A stretch of DNA of 64,000 nucleotides from Pseudochrobactrum kiredjianiae (GCF_030362795.1 NZ_JAUCBM010000003.1:62001-126000), one strand, 5' to 3'; numbered from the stretch's first letter, positions 1 to 9,470 are shown. The notes: generated by a model not told the origin, from the sequence alone. Program-made: numbers and translations.

Positions 1-137
1 ACACGGGTAACGCTCGGACGGCCGGAGGCGGGATCGAGCACGGCAAGCGATCCATAAGTCGCATCGGTCATCAGCCGTAAAGCCAGATCGCGTGCTTCAT
101 CGGTGGTCTGTTGAATAACATCTTTCTTTTCACTCAT
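1..137 (-). CDS. HugZ/pyridoxamine 5'-phosphate oxidase-like FMN-binding protein (partial, N-terminus only)
   Basis: The gene runs off the left edge. Translating the complement from the ATG at 137 gives about 45 residues with a stretch reading RLMTDATYGSLAVLDP and then SGRPSVTRV. This resembles the first beta strand of the split-barrel FMN-binding fold in HugZ-like (heme utilisation / PNPOx-like) proteins. The catalytic or flavin-contacting part lies outside the window, so any role in heme breakdown is only a family expectation. It is divergent from dppA, separated by 344 bases. The family call rests on a short stretch and is moderately sure. Confidence 0.55.
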   Translation of the reverse strand, partial: MSEKKDVIQQTTDEARDLALRLMTDATYGSLAVLDPASGRPSVTR

Positions 138-481
138 AATCCTGCCTCAAATTTCTATCTTATTGTGATCTGTCAATGACTTGCGTAACGCGGAGTACGC
201 TTATGCGATTCTGGTCTTGCATCATGCAAAATGCTGCTGCATGGGCTATTAAAGCATAAAATCGTACCGTTATGCTCATGATTTTGAAACGGTTCAAATT
301 ACAAAATTTCTTTTAAATATCAAATATATGTTACTGTATGCTAATCGTTTAGAAGGGATTTAAATTTCAAGGCGTTGACCTAGACGTAAAATAAACTTGC
401 CTTTTTACCACACACAATGCTTCTTTACCGTTCAGACTGCGACGTGAGGCGTTGCAGCTTGTTATCGGGTGGAGGCCTATA
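138..481. other. Intergenic region between the HugZ-like gene and dppA
   Basis: This divergent, AT-rich spacer of 344 bases should hold the promoters of both flanking genes. I see no ORF, no strong palindrome and no repeat. The dppA ribosome site (GGTGGAGG) lies at 470-477. A short run of A/T at 300-345 could help promoter melting, but I cannot assign -35/-10 boxes with confidence. Confidence 0.5.
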
Positions 482-2089
482 ATGAAATTTCACACTAAAC
501 TTCTTGCTGCGACTGCGCTGACTGCTGCCATGATGGCCGGTTACTCAGGCGCCGCATCCGCCAAGACACTGGTTTATTGCTCGCCGGCATCGCCGGAGGG
601 TTTTGATCCGGCACCTTATACTGGTGGTGATACTTTTGATGCGGCTGCGCATCCGGTTTATAACCGTCTTGTTGAGTTCGAAAATGGCACAACCAATGTT
701 GAGCCAGGTCTCGCAGAGAAATGGGAAGTTTCCGAGGATGGTTTGGAATATACATTCCATCTGCGTCAGGGCGTAAAGTTCCAGACAACGGATTTCTTTA
801 CACCAACCCGCGAGTTTAATGCGGATGACGTGCTGTTCTCGTTTGATCGTCAGCGCAACAAAGATAATCCATGGCATGAATATACTGCAGGTATTTCCTA
901 CGAGTATTTTGACAGTATGGATATGGGCGTACTGATCAAAGACGTTGTTAAGGTCGACGATCACACAGTTAAATTTGTTCTGACCCGTCCTGAAGCACCG
1001 TTTATCGCTAATATTGCGATGCCGTTCGTTTCGATCATGTCGAAAGAGTACGCGGACAAGCTTGAAGCTGATGGCAAAAAAGAAAACCTGAACCAGTTCC
1101 CAGTGGGTACCGGTCCGTTTACTTTCGTTGCTTATCAGAAAGACGCGGTTATCCGTTATAAAGCTAATCCGGATTTCTGGGGTGAAAAACAGAAGATTGA
1201 TGATCTGGTTTTCGCGATCACGACTGATGCTGCTGTGCGTGCACAGAAGCTGAAGGCTGGCGAATGTCACCTGATGTCCTATCCGGCTCCTGCCGATATT
1301 AAAGGCCTTCAGGAAGACAAAAACCTTAAAGTTGATCAACAGGCCGGTCTGAACGTTGCTTATCTGGCTTACAACACCTTGACCGCTCCGTTTGACAAGC
1401 CTGAAGTGCGTAAGGCACTCAATCAGGCTGTGAACAAGCAGGCAATTATTGATGCGGTGTTCCAGGGCTCTGGCCAGGTTGCTAAAAACCCGATTCCACC
1501 GACAATGTGGAGCTATAACAACGCCGTTGAAGACGACAAGTATGATCCGGACGCCGCTAAGAAGGCTCTCGAGGACGCTGGTGTTAAAGGCCTGAGCATG
1601 AAGCTCTGGGCGATGCCTGTTTCCCGTCCTTATATGCCGAATGCCCGCCGTACAGCGGAGCTTATTCAGGCTGATTGGGAAAAAGTTGGCGTTAAAGCAG
1701 AAATCGTATCCATGGAATGGGGCGAATATCTGAAAAAATCATCGGAAAAAGACCGTGATGGTGCTGTTATCATGGGCTGGACCGGTGACAATGGTGATCC
1801 GGACAACTTCCTCAGCGTCTTGCTGTCCTGCGTAGGTGTTGGCAACAACAACCGTGCGCAGTGGTGCTACAAGCCATTTGATGATCTGATCAACAAAGCG
1901 AAGATCACTTCGGATAAAGATGAACGTACCAAGCTTTATGAAGAAGCACAGGTAGAGTTCAAGAAACAGGCTCCTTGGAATACACTGGCACATTCCACTG
2001 TTTATGTGCCTATGTCCGCTAAGGTTACGGGCTTTAAGATGAGCCCGCTCGGTGATTACCGTTTCGACGGTGTTGATATTTCCGAGTAA
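482..2089 (+). CDS. dppA: Dipeptide ABC transporter, periplasmic substrate-binding protein DppA
   Basis: Binds di/tripeptides in the periplasm and delivers them to the DppBC permease. The protein has 535 residues from the ATG at 482, which follows a GGAGG ribosome site; a longer reading from 452 lacks one. Residues 1-27 form a signal peptide ending AASA. The mature start KTLVYCSPASPEGFDP and later blocks such as GLAEKWEVSEDG and LTRPEAPF match the solute-binding family 5 dipeptide subgroup closely. It is the first gene of a five-gene operon and is followed by a strong hairpin before dppB, typical where the binding protein is made in excess. DppA proteins may also bind heme or delta-aminolevulinate in some bacteria; nothing here tests that. 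Confidence 0.95.
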   Translation: MKFHTKLLAATALTAAMMAGYSGAASAKTLVYCSPASPEGFDPAPYTGGDTFDAAAHPVYNRLVEFENGTTNVEPGLAEKWEVSEDGLEYTFHLRQGVKFQTTDFFTPTREFNADDVLFSFDRQRNKDNPWHEYTAGISYEYFDSMDMGVLIKDVVKVDDHTVKFVLTRPEAPFIANIAMPFVSIMSKEYADKLEADGKKENLNQFPVGTGPFTFVAYQKDAVIRYKANPDFWGEKQKIDDLVFAITTDAAVRAQKLKAGECHLMSYPAPADIKGLQEDKNLKVDQQAGLNVAYLAYNTLTAPFDKPEVRKALNQAVNKQAIIDAVFQGSGQVAKNPIPPTMWSYNNAVEDDKYDPDAAKKALEDAGVKGLSMKLWAMPVSRPYMPNARRTAELIQADWEKVGVKAEIVSMEWGEYLKKSSEKDRDGAVIMGWTGDNGDPDNFLSVLLSCVGVGNNNRAQWCYKPFDDLINKAKITSDKDERTKLYEEAQVEFKKQAPWNTLAHSTVYVPMSAKVTGFKMSPLGDYRFDGVDISE

Positions 2090-2104
2090 TATTTAAGGGA
2101 GAAT

Positions 2105-2140
2105 GACCGGGCGCTGAGTGAAATATTTCAGCGCCCGGTC
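2105..2140 (+). promoter_or_regulatory. Strong intercistronic hairpin between dppA and dppB
   Basis: A perfect 13-bp stem (GACCGGGCGCTGA at 2105-2117, complement at 2128-2140) encloses a loop that itself contains the palindrome TGAAATATTTCA. There is no T run after it, only TTGCTATATT. This suggests a partial terminator or an mRNA-protecting structure at the 3' end of the dppA message, raising DppA relative to the membrane subunits. The sequence pattern is clear; the function is inferred from the general arrangement of binding-protein operons. Confidence 0.7.
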
Positions 2141-2151
2141 TTGCTATATTC

Positions 2152-3159
2152 ATGATACGATTCATTTTAAGCAAAATTGCCTATCTGGTACCGACGTTTT
2201 TCGGCATCACTATTCTTGCTTTCGGTTTTGTGCGCGTTCTGCCGGGTGATCCGGTTCTGCTGATGGCGGGGGAGCGCGGCGTATCGCCGGAGCGACATGC
2301 GGAGCTGATGAAACAGTTCGGTTTTGACAGGCCGATGTGGCAACAATATCTGGACTATATCTGGAATTTGCTGCACGGCGATTTCGGCATGTCTATGGTC
2401 ACCAAAAAACCGGTGATTACCGAATTTATGACCTTGTTTCCGGCGACAGTTGAGCTGGCGTCTTGTGCTATTCTTCTGGCTGTGCTGATCGGTATTCCGG
2501 CCGGTGTGATCGCCGCTGTCAAGCGCGGTTCCTGGTTTGATCAGACCTCCATGGGCGTTGCTCTTGTTGGCTATTCGATGCCAATTTTCTGGTGGGGCTT
2601 GCTGCTGATTATCCTGTTTTCAGGTATACTACAGTGGACACCGGTATCGGGGCGTATTTCGCTGATGTATTTCTTCCCTCCGGTTACAGGCTTCATGCTG
2701 ATTGACAGCCTTTTATCCGGACAGAAAGGCGCGTTTGCCTCAGCAGTCTCGCATCTGATCTTGCCGACTGTTGTTCTGGCGACAATTCCGATGGCGGTGA
2801 TTGCACGCCAGACCCGTTCGGCAATGCTGGAAGTGCTTGGTGAAGATTATGTTCGTACAGCACGAGCCAAAGGTCTCGGCCAGCGTCGCGTTATCGGTCT
2901 GCATGCGCTGCGCAATGCGTTGATACCGGTTGTGACCACGATTGGTTTGCAGGTCGGTGTTTCGCTTGGCGGTGCTATCCTGACTGAAACTATTTTCTCC
3001 TGGCCGGGGGTCGGCAAATGGATGATCGACAGTATTTTCCGTCGTGACTATCCGTCAGTTCAGGGCGGTTTGCTCCTGATCGCGATCCTTGTGATGGTTG
3101 TTAATCTGGTTGTTGATTTGCTTTACGGCCTGATCAACCCGCGCATCCGGCATAAGTGA
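2152..3159 (+). CDS. dppB: Dipeptide ABC transporter, permease DppB
   Basis: Inner-membrane permease half of the peptide importer, 335 residues, the usual length. The N-terminal helix (residues about 9-30) contains the characteristic start of OppB/DppB proteins followed by LPGDP. The cytoplasmic EAA loop that contacts the ATPases is seen around residues 230-252 (DYVRTARAKG then LRNALIPV). Six hydrophobic segments are apparent. The next gene begins 8 bases after its stop, so dppB and dppC are translationally close. Confidence 0.95.
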   Translation: MIRFILSKIAYLVPTFFGITILAFGFVRVLPGDPVLLMAGERGVSPERHAELMKQFGFDRPMWQQYLDYIWNLLHGDFGMSMVTKKPVITEFMTLFPATVELASCAILLAVLIGIPAGVIAAVKRGSWFDQTSMGVALVGYSMPIFWWGLLLIILFSGILQWTPVSGRISLMYFFPPVTGFMLIDSLLSGQKGAFASAVSHLILPTVVLATIPMAVIARQTRSAMLEVLGEDYVRTARAKGLGQRRVIGLHALRNALIPVVTTIGLQVGVSLGGAILTETIFSWPGVGKWMIDSIFRRDYPSVQGGLLLIAILVMVVNLVVDLLYGLINPRIRHK

Positions 3160-3167
3160 GGTTTCCA

Positions 3168-4076
3168 ATGAGTAATTCTACGCTACCAATGGAAAAGCCG
3201 GTTGATGTGTCGTTCCGACGCCAGCTTGCAGATTTCTGGTATTATTTCAGTGTTAACCGTGGTGCGGTTATCGGTCTGTTCGTCTTTGTAACACTGTTTC
3301 TAGTGGCTGTTTTGGCACCCTTGATTGCGCCGCATGATCCAACACAGCAATATCGAGATGCATTGCTAACCCCGCCGGTCTGGCAGGAGGGCGGCAAAGC
3401 TGCCTATCTTCTTGGTACCGATGCGGTTGGCCGCGATGTGTTGTCGCGACTGATTTATGGCTCGCAATATTCACTGTTTATCGGTCTGGTTGTGGTGGTG
3501 CTGTCGCTGGTTTCCGGTGTGACGGTCGGCCTGGTTGCCGGTTTCTTCGGCGGTGTGGTTGATACAGTCATTATGCGCGTGATGGATATCATTCTGTCCT
3601 TTCCGTCGCTTATTCTTGCGCTGGTTCTGGTGGCTATTCTCGGGCCTGGCCTGATGAATGCGATGATCGCGATTGCTTTGGTGTTGCAACCGCATTTTGC
3701 ACGTCTGACCCGTGCAGCCGTTATGGCAGAAAAGAACCGTGAATATGTGATTGCGGCCCGACTGGCTGGTGCCAGTCGCCTGCGTTTGATGTTCAAAACC
3801 ATTCTGCCGAATTGCATGGCACCGCTGATTGTGCAGGGCACTTTGTCCTTCTCTAATGCGATCCTTGATGCAGCAGCTTTGGGCTTCCTCGGTATGGGCG
3901 CACAGCCGCCGACACCGGAATGGGGTACAATGCTTGCGGAAGCGCGTGAATTTATCACTCGTGCATGGTGGGTTGTGACTTTCCCGGGTCTTGCCATTCT
4001 GATTACTGTTCTTGCCATTAATCTGGTGGGTGACGGTATGCGCGATGCGCTTGATCCAAAACTGAAGAGGAGCTGA
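3168..4076 (+). CDS. dppC: Dipeptide ABC transporter, permease DppC
   Basis: Second permease subunit, 302 residues from the ATG at 3168, which sits 7 bases after a GTGAGG ribosome site; a GTG at 3156 would add four residues. It has an OppC-type N-terminal segment (FRRQLADFWYYF, then a first helix) and a periplasmic part ending in the LLGTDAVGRDVLSRLIYG block that is diagnostic for DppC/OppC. The EAA loop lies around residues 190-214 (EYVIAARLAGAS, then ILPN). dppD starts 2 bases after its stop. Confidence 0.95.
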   Translation: MSNSTLPMEKPVDVSFRRQLADFWYYFSVNRGAVIGLFVFVTLFLVAVLAPLIAPHDPTQQYRDALLTPPVWQEGGKAAYLLGTDAVGRDVLSRLIYGSQYSLFIGLVVVVLSLVSGVTVGLVAGFFGGVVDTVIMRVMDIILSFPSLILALVLVAILGPGLMNAMIAIALVLQPHFARLTRAAVMAEKNREYVIAARLAGASRLRLMFKTILPNCMAPLIVQGTLSFSNAILDAAALGFLGMGAQPPTPEWGTMLAEAREFITRAWWVVTFPGLAILITVLAINLVGDGMRDALDPKLKRS

Positions 4077-4078
4077 AA

Positions 4079-4933
4079 ATGGCTCTTTTGGAAATTAAAA
4101 ACCTTACGGTTGCCTTTGATACATCAACCGGTGCTTTCAAAGCGGTAGACGGCATCGATATTTCTGTCGATGCAGGTGAAGTGCTGGCAATCGTTGGTGA
4201 ATCCGGTTCCGGAAAATCAGTTGGCATGCTGGCAGTGATGGGGCTGTTGCCTAAAACGGCGACCGTTACTGCTGATAAGATGGAGTTTGATGGTCGTGAC
4301 CTGCTCAACATGAGCGATAAAGACCGTCGGGCTATTATCGGTCGCGAAATTTCGATGATTTTTCAGGAGCCGATTGCCAGTCTCAATCCGTGCTTCACCG
4401 TTGGTTTTCAGCTTGAGGAAGTTTTGCGCTTCCATCTTGGAATGGGCAAAGCGCAGCGCCGTGCCCGCGCCATTGAATTGCTGGAGCTGGTCGGTATCCG
4501 CGATGCGGGAGATCGTCTCGGCAGCTATCCGCATCAGATGTCCGGCGGCCAATGCCAGCGTGTGATGATTGCAATTGCGATTGCCTGCAATCCGAAGCTG
4601 CTGATTGCAGATGAGCCAACGACAGCGCTTGATGTGACCATTCAGAAGCAGATTCTCGATCTGCTGATGCGGTTGCAGGAAGAACACGGTATGGGACTGC
4701 TGATGATTACCCATGATATGGGTGTTGTGGCGGAAACCGCAGATCGTGTGATCGTGCAGTATAAAGGCCATAAAATGGAAGATGCGGATGTTCTCTCGCT
4801 GTTTGAGAACCCGCAAAATCCCTATACCAAAGCGCTGCTTTCAGCCTTGCCGGAAAATGCAACCGGTGACCGTTTGCCAACGGTTTCGGATTTTGTTTTG
4901 CAGAATGCCGCACCGTCAGGAGCTGCCCTATGA
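4079..4933 (+). CDS. dppD: Dipeptide ABC transporter, ATP-binding protein DppD
   Basis: One of the two ATPases that power peptide import, 284 residues. Walker A GESGSGKS is at about residue 40, the signature MSGGQCQRV at about 154, Walker B LLIADEP at about 174, and the switch histidine in ITHD follows. The cysteine in the signature is usual for DppD/OppD. The C-terminal tail after [12 protein letters not shown] is the oligopeptide/dipeptide transporter C-terminal region; it is shorter than in many DppD proteins and I see no clear iron-sulfur cysteine set. The stop overlaps the dppF start by four bases (ATGA). Confidence 0.93.
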   Translation: MALLEIKNLTVAFDTSTGAFKAVDGIDISVDAGEVLAIVGESGSGKSVGMLAVMGLLPKTATVTADKMEFDGRDLLNMSDKDRRAIIGREISMIFQEPIASLNPCFTVGFQLEEVLRFHLGMGKAQRRARAIELLELVGIRDAGDRLGSYPHQMSGGQCQRVMIAIAIACNPKLLIADEPTTALDVTIQKQILDLLMRLQEEHGMGLLMITHDMGVVAETADRVIVQYKGHKMEDADVLSLFENPQNPYTKALLSALPENATGDRLPTVSDFVLQNAAPSGAAL

Positions 4934-5772
4934 GTGAGATCGTTCTTGAAGCCCGTAATATCGTGCGGGATTATCACAGTGGCGGTGGTTTGTTTTCCAA
5001 AGCAAAGACTGTCCATGCGGTGAAGAATGTCAGCTTTTCGGTTGAGAAGGGCAAGACGCTGGCGATTGTTGGTGAGAGCGGTTGCGGCAAGTCAACGCTT
5101 GCCCGCATCCTGACTTTGATTGATCCGCAGACATCCGGTGAATTGCTGATCGACGGGCATCCGGTCAATATTGCGACTGATGGCCTGACTCGTGAAATGC
5201 GCCAGCGCGTGCAGATCGTGTTTCAGAACCCTTATGGTTCGCTCAATCCACGTCAAAAAATTGGTGACGTGCTGGCTGAACCGCTTTTGCTGAATACCAA
5301 TATGTCAGCAAAAGAGCGTCAGGAAAAAGCGATGCAGATGTTGCTCAAGGTCGGTCTTGGCCGTGAGCATTTCAATCGGTATCCGCATATGTTCTCCGGT
5401 GGTCAGCGTCAGCGCATTGCAATTGCCCGTGCTTTGATGCTCAGCCCGCGTTTGCTGGTGCTGGACGAGCCGGTATCGGCGCTTGATTTGTCGGTACAGG
5501 CGCAGGTGCTCAATCTTCTTGCTGATTTGCAGGAAGAGTTTGATCTGACCTATGTCTTCATCAGTCATGATCTGTCCGTGGTGCGTTATATCGCTGATGA
5601 AGTGATGGTGATGTATTACGGTGAGGTGGTTGAATACGGCACGCGTGATGAAGTGTTTAATCATCCGCGCCACGACTATACCAAGAAGCTGTTTGCGGCC
5701 ACACCACGCTCGGATGTTGAAAGCATTCGTCAGCGTGTTGCAGAACGTGCGAAAAAACGCTCTGCTGCTTAG
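4930..5772 (+). CDS. dppF: Dipeptide ABC transporter, ATP-binding protein DppF
   Basis: Partner ATPase of DppD, 280 residues. Walker A GESGCGKST is at about residue 47, the signature FSGGQRQRIAIA at about 155 and Walker B LLVLDEP follows at about 175. Overlap with dppD implies coupled translation. Oddity: the stop codon TAG (5770-5772) is the first part of a TAGAGC-bounded intergenic repeat, so the original C-terminus may have been changed when the repeat arrived. The last residues (RVAERAKKRSAA) are basic and look unconstrained. Confidence 0.93.
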   Translation: MSEIVLEARNIVRDYHSGGGLFSKAKTVHAVKNVSFSVEKGKTLAIVGESGCGKSTLARILTLIDPQTSGELLIDGHPVNIATDGLTREMRQRVQIVFQNPYGSLNPRQKIGDVLAEPLLLNTNMSAKERQEKAMQMLLKVGLGREHFNRYPHMFSGGQRQRIAIARALMLSPRLLVLDEPVSALDLSVQAQVLNLLADLQEEFDLTYVFISHDLSVVRYIADEVMVMYYGEVVEYGTRDEVFNHPRHDYTKKLFAATPRSDVESIRQRVAERAKKRSAA

Positions 5773-5873
5773 AGCGCATCCCGAAAAGTGTGAAACGGTT
5801 TTCGGATAAGATGCGCGTTAAAGCAAATGATTAGAGCGCTAATCTGATCCAATCAGATCGAAATGTGCTCTAA
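5771..5873. repeat. TAGAGC-bounded palindromic repeat, copy 1 (module A plus second palindrome)
   Basis: Starts within the dppF stop codon. The first half (5771-5817) is an imperfect palindrome beginning AGAGCGCATCCCGAAAAG and ending in GATGCGCG. The second half begins TTAGAGCGC and ends GCTCTAA. Other copies of the first module occur near 40969, 44887 and, inverted, near 54960. The total length of 103 bases matches the two-module copies at 26862 and 62921. Confidence 0.75.
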
Positions 5874-5893
5874 TAAAGCTGATTAGAAAATAG

Positions 5894-5930
5894 AAACGCC
5901 GCGCTGATTGCTCAGCGCGGCGTTTTTATT
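5894..5930. terminator. Bidirectional terminator between dppF and choV
   Basis: A 14-bp perfect stem (AAACGCCGCGCTGA at 5894-5907, complement at 5912-5925) with a TTGC loop is followed by TTTTTATT on the plus strand and has A residues on its other side. It sits between convergent dppF and choV and can serve both. Confidence 0.9.
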
Positions 5931-5942
5931 GAAGTTTAAGAT

Positions 5943-6980
5943 TTATCTCTGATGGCGGGTAAGGCTCCGCACTACGTCATCTGCAGAGATTTTGCCGACA
6001 ATTGCGCCATTATGCACCACGCCGACATCACCATTATTACGCACCATCGCCTGCATAATATCCTGAATAGGTGTGTCTGGCTTGGCGGTCGCCGCAAAAG
6101 GACGCGGCGGTGCACTGCGGTCAAGTGCTGACATAATATCGGCTGCCAGCAGAACGCTGAGCGGATTCATATTCGCGACGAAATCGGCGACATAGTCATT
6201 GGCTGGTTTGCTGAGAATATCCTGACCATTGCCGCACTGAATGATACGGCCACCTTCCATGATTGCGATGCGGTTGCCGAGCTTCATCGCTTCATCCAGA
6301 TCATGGCTGACAAAAACGATAGTCTTTTTCAGATGGTCCTGCAAATGCAGCAATTCATCCTGCAAACGTGCGCGGATCAGCGGATCAAGAGCGGAAAAGG
6401 GCTCGTCCATCAATAGGATTGGTGCGCCGGTGGCAAAGGCTCGGGCAAGGCCGACACGCTGCTGCATGCCGCCGGAGAGTTCACCGACTTTGCGTGTTGC
6501 CCAGTCCTGTAAACCAACGAGTTCCAACTGATGCGCGACTGCCTCTGTGCGGTTCTGCTTTTTAAGGCCTGCAATTTCCAAGCCGAAGCCGACATTATCG
6601 GCCACCGTGCGCCATGGCAGCAGGCCGAATTGCTGGAACACCATTGAGATCAGATGGGTACGCAGATAGCGCAAATCTTTCGCGCCGGCATCTGTGACAT
6701 TAAAGGCCTGATTGTCGTGATAGACAGTGACACAGCCACGGCTGATCGGAGTGAGGCGGTTGATGGCACGGAGCAGCGTGGATTTGCCGGAGCCGGACAG
6801 CCCCATCAGAACGAGCAGCTCGCCCTCACGAATATCCAGTGAACAATTATGAACGCCAAGGATATGTCCGGTTTCTTCCTGAATTTCCGTGCGGCTAAAG
6901 CCCTGATCGGCAAGATCAAGCGCGCGATCTGTCTTATTGCCAAAAACAATACTGATATTTTGAAGGCTGATTGAAGCCAT
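5943..6980 (-). CDS. choV: Choline/glycine betaine ABC transporter, ATP-binding protein
   Basis: Energises choline or betaine uptake. The 345-residue protein has Walker A GLSGSGKST at residues 60-68, the Q-loop FQQFGLLPWR at about 116-125, the signature LSGGMQQRV at 168-176 and Walker B ILLMDEP at 188-194. About residues 275-345 form a short CBS-type region (PIQDIMQAMVRNNGD, VGKISADDVV); this is less than the tandem CBS pair of enteric ProV, so ionic-strength sensing may differ. The gene lies 2 bases after choW and is the last of choXWV. The substrate is inferred from the ChoX-like binding protein. Confidence 0.88.
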   Translation of the reverse strand: MASISLQNISIVFGNKTDRALDLADQGFSRTEIQEETGHILGVHNCSLDIREGELLVLMGLSGSGKSTLLRAINRLTPISRGCVTVYHDNQAFNVTDAGAKDLRYLRTHLISMVFQQFGLLPWRTVADNVGFGLEIAGLKKQNRTEAVAHQLELVGLQDWATRKVGELSGGMQQRVGLARAFATGAPILLMDEPFSALDPLIRARLQDELLHLQDHLKKTIVFVSHDLDEAMKLGNRIAIMEGGRIIQCGNGQDILSKPANDYVADFVANMNPLSVLLAADIMSALDRSAPPRPFAATAKPDTPIQDIMQAMVRNNGDVGVVHNGAIVGKISADDVVRSLTRHQR

Positions 6981-6982
6981 GA

Positions 6983-7819
6983 TTATTTTTCCCTGCCCGG
7001 ACGGAAGATGCGGTCGAGAATAATAGCGACAACAACAATGACTAATCCGGCTTCAAAGCCAAGCGCGGTATTCACGGAGTTCAATGCGCGCACAACCGGC
7101 ACGCCAAGGCCATTGGCACCGACAAGCGCAGCAATCACCACCATCGACAAAGACAACATGATGGTCTGGGTGAGGCCTGCCAGAATTTGCGGCATGGCAT
7201 AGGGCAGCTCAATCTTCCAGAGCAATTGCCGACGGGATGCGCCAAAAGCCTCACCGGCTTCTTTCAGGTGGGCAGGTGTTGAAGAAATACCGAGATGGGT
7301 CAGGCGTACAGGAGCAGGCAGCACGAAAATTGCTGTGGCCAGCAGCCCCGGCACCATACCAATGCCGAAAAACACAATCGCCGGAATAAGATAGACAAAG
7401 GTTGGCAAGGTCTGCATCAGATCGAGGATCGGGCGAATAGTTGCATAAAGCTTTGGCCGGTGCGCAGTCGCAATGCCGATTGGCACGCCGAGCGCCATAC
7501 AAATGAAGCAGGCCGAGAGAACCAGCGTTAATGTTTCCAGTGTCTGATCCCAGTAGCCCTGATTGAGAACGAAGAGAAAGCCGAGAATGGTCAGGACTAC
7601 AGTTGAGATTTTGCGCTGCAAACCCCATGCAATCGCTGCAAAAATCGCAATCAATATAAACGGATGAGGAAATCTAAGTGCCGTCAATAGGCCATCAATC
7701 AGTGTCTGCATAATGGCGGCAAAGCCGTCAAACAGCCAGCCAAGATTGTCAGTTAACCAGGTGACAGCGTTTTTTGCCGTGCGCCCGACGGGAATTTTTT
7801 GTGATGTCAGCCAGTCCAA
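6983..7819 (-). CDS. choW: Choline/glycine betaine ABC transporter, permease
   Basis: Inner-membrane permease of 278 residues with about six hydrophobic segments and the EAA contact loop near residue 186 (KEAGEAFGASRRQLLWKIEL). The reading frame has a stop just upstream and the first usable codon is TTG at 7819; no ATG exists near the expected start, so a TTG start is proposed, preceded by a GGGGG run. It lies between choX and choV with a 113-base gap from choX. Confidence 0.88.
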   Translation of the reverse strand: MDWLTSQKIPVGRTAKNAVTWLTDNLGWLFDGFAAIMQTLIDGLLTALRFPHPFILIAIFAAIAWGLQRKISTVVLTILGFLFVLNQGYWDQTLETLTLVLSACFICMALGVPIGIATAHRPKLYATIRPILDLMQTLPTFVYLIPAIVFFGIGMVPGLLATAIFVLPAPVRLTHLGISSTPAHLKEAGEAFGASRRQLLWKIELPYAMPQILAGLTQTIMLSLSMVVIAALVGANGLGVPVVRALNSVNTALGFEAGLVIVVVAIILDRIFRPGREK

Positions 7820-7932
7820 AAGTCAGGCCCCCGTTTCCTGTCAGTTTATTTCGAAATATTTTGCGTGCCGAAAGGCGTTGCAAATCTGAAACAGCTGTCC
7901 TGAGGGTCAGGACAGCTGCTTTTCTTCAAATA

Positions 7933-8940
7933 TTAAAGACCGAAAGCTGCTTTCACTGTTGCCAGTCCGTCTTTACCATCCACTGTGGTGACGTCTTTCA
8001 GCCAAGGGCTGAGCGCGTCCGGATTGGCTTTGATCCATGCGGTCGCTGCTTTTGCCGGATCCTCACCATCATCGAGAATTTGACCCATGATCTGGTTTTC
8101 CATTTCAAGGGTGAATTCGAGATTGGTAAGGAATTTACCGACATTCGGGCATTGCTCTGTATAGCCGTTCCAAACATTGGTTTCGACTTTTGCACCACCG
8201 AGGTTCGGACCAAAGAACTCATCGCCACCTTCGAGATAACGCATATCAAAGCGCGAATTCATCGGATGCGGTTCCCAGCCTAAGAAGACTACAGGCTTTT
8301 TGGCTTTAATATCTTTGGCGACCTGTGCCAGCATGCCTTGTTCTGAGGATTCGGCAAGATCGAAACCTTTAAGGTCAAATGCGCCTTTGGTGATCATGTC
8401 AAGGATCAGGCGATTGCCGTCATTGCCTGGCTCAATGCCGTAGATTTTATTGCCGAGTTTGTCTTTGAACTTGGCAATATCGGCGAAGCTTTTCAGGCCT
8501 TCATCATAGGCAAATGCAGGGACTGCCAATGTATATTTGGCGCCGGTCAGATTAGTGCGCAGGGTAATGACAGTTTTATCATCAAGATAAGGTTGCAAAT
8601 CCGCGGCCATAGACGGGTTCCAGAAACCGAGGAACACATCAATGTCTTTCTTGCTCAGTGATGCATAGGTCACCGGAACGGACAGAATTTTGATGTCGGT
8701 TTTATAGCCAAGGGTTTTGAGAATTTCTGTTGTGACGGCAGTGGTCGAGGTAATATCTGTCCAACCGACATCAGAGAAACGGATGGTTGAGCAGGCTTCA
8801 GGCTCCGCAGCCATTGTACCGGAGCTGCCGGCGAAAAGTGCAGCGCAGGTAAGCGCCAGAGCTGCTGCCCGATTTTTCGTTATCGACAGTTTGGTTGGGT
8901 ACAGATGTGTTGCTGACAGGAAATGCATGAATCTCTCCAT
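7933..8940 (-). CDS. choX: Choline ABC transporter, substrate-binding protein
   Basis: Periplasmic binding protein of 335 residues with a signal peptide of about 45 residues (basic TKNRAAALAL core, cleavage near MAA/EP). The mature N-terminus reads STIRFSDVGWTDIT, the hallmark of ChoX-type OpuAC-family proteins; the tryptophan in it is one of the aromatic box residues that cage the trimethylammonium group in rhizobial ChoX. A later ATG (8925) could be the true start. First gene of choXWV; a 113-base gap to choW could hold a hairpin, but I see only modest dyad symmetry (GACAGCTGT with CCTGAGGG). Confidence 0.88.
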   Translation of the reverse strand: MERFMHFLSATHLYPTKLSITKNRAAALALTCAALFAGSSGTMAAEPEACSTIRFSDVGWTDITSTTAVTTEILKTLGYKTDIKILSVPVTYASLSKKDIDVFLGFWNPSMAADLQPYLDDKTVITLRTNLTGAKYTLAVPAFAYDEGLKSFADIAKFKDKLGNKIYGIEPGNDGNRLILDMITKGAFDLKGFDLAESSEQGMLAQVAKDIKAKKPVVFLGWEPHPMNSRFDMRYLEGGDEFFGPNLGGAKVETNVWNGYTEQCPNVGKFLTNLEFTLEMENQIMGQILDDGEDPAKAATAWIKANPDALSPWLKDVTTVDGKDGLATVKAAFGL

Positions 8941-9470
8941 TGACCGGATTATATTTATTTATGCAGAGCATTTCCGCTTCCCCGAAACTGCTCTGTTGTT
9001 GATTTTATGCAGTTTGAACAGAAAACCGCAGCACAATTTTGCGCGACATGTTCCGGCCCCTCAAGGTTAAACAAGCATCAAAGTCCGGAGTCTTCAAGCT
9101 GTTTTGTTCCTCTAGAATCCGCAAACACGACAATTAAAGTCGGAATGAGGCAGGCTAAAAATAATATGCAGTAATTTCAAGGCTAAAGCTGAAAATTAAA
9201 TTCAGAATCACCATTGAATGCCGGATGTCCCGTTTTATATCCCGATAAGAATACCTAAATTGACGGTAAGGATGCGGCTTCAAAACACTTTCTGTCTGTA
9301 GTGACGTTTCAGTGTTTAACGACATCTGCTTGAATATGCGCATCATGATTTAAAAATCCGGTGCTGTTGCGTATTTCTGTGAAACTATGCAAGGGTTTAC
9401 GGGAAAAATGTTTTGTCCGGTTTCAGGCTGATCAGCATGCCGGATATGAGCTGAAATAAAGGACGAGGCT
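8941..9470. other. Divergent intergenic region choX / DUF2333 gene
   Basis: About 530 bases with no convincing gene. A 63-codon minus-strand reading frame (9155-9346) has no ribosome site or recognisable sequence. An imperfect inverted repeat GAGCATTTC...GAAACTGCTC (8966-8994) resembles a degraded member of the TAGAGC repeat family. It should contain the choX promoter on the minus strand and the DUF2333 promoter on the plus strand. Confidence 0.4.

Noticed and set aside
545-1339. Open frame of 264 codons on the minus strand
   Set aside because: Antisense to dppA; the dppA product matches its family end to end.
9155-9346. 63-codon frame on the minus strand
   Set aside because: AT-rich intergenic stretch with no ribosome site or family pattern.
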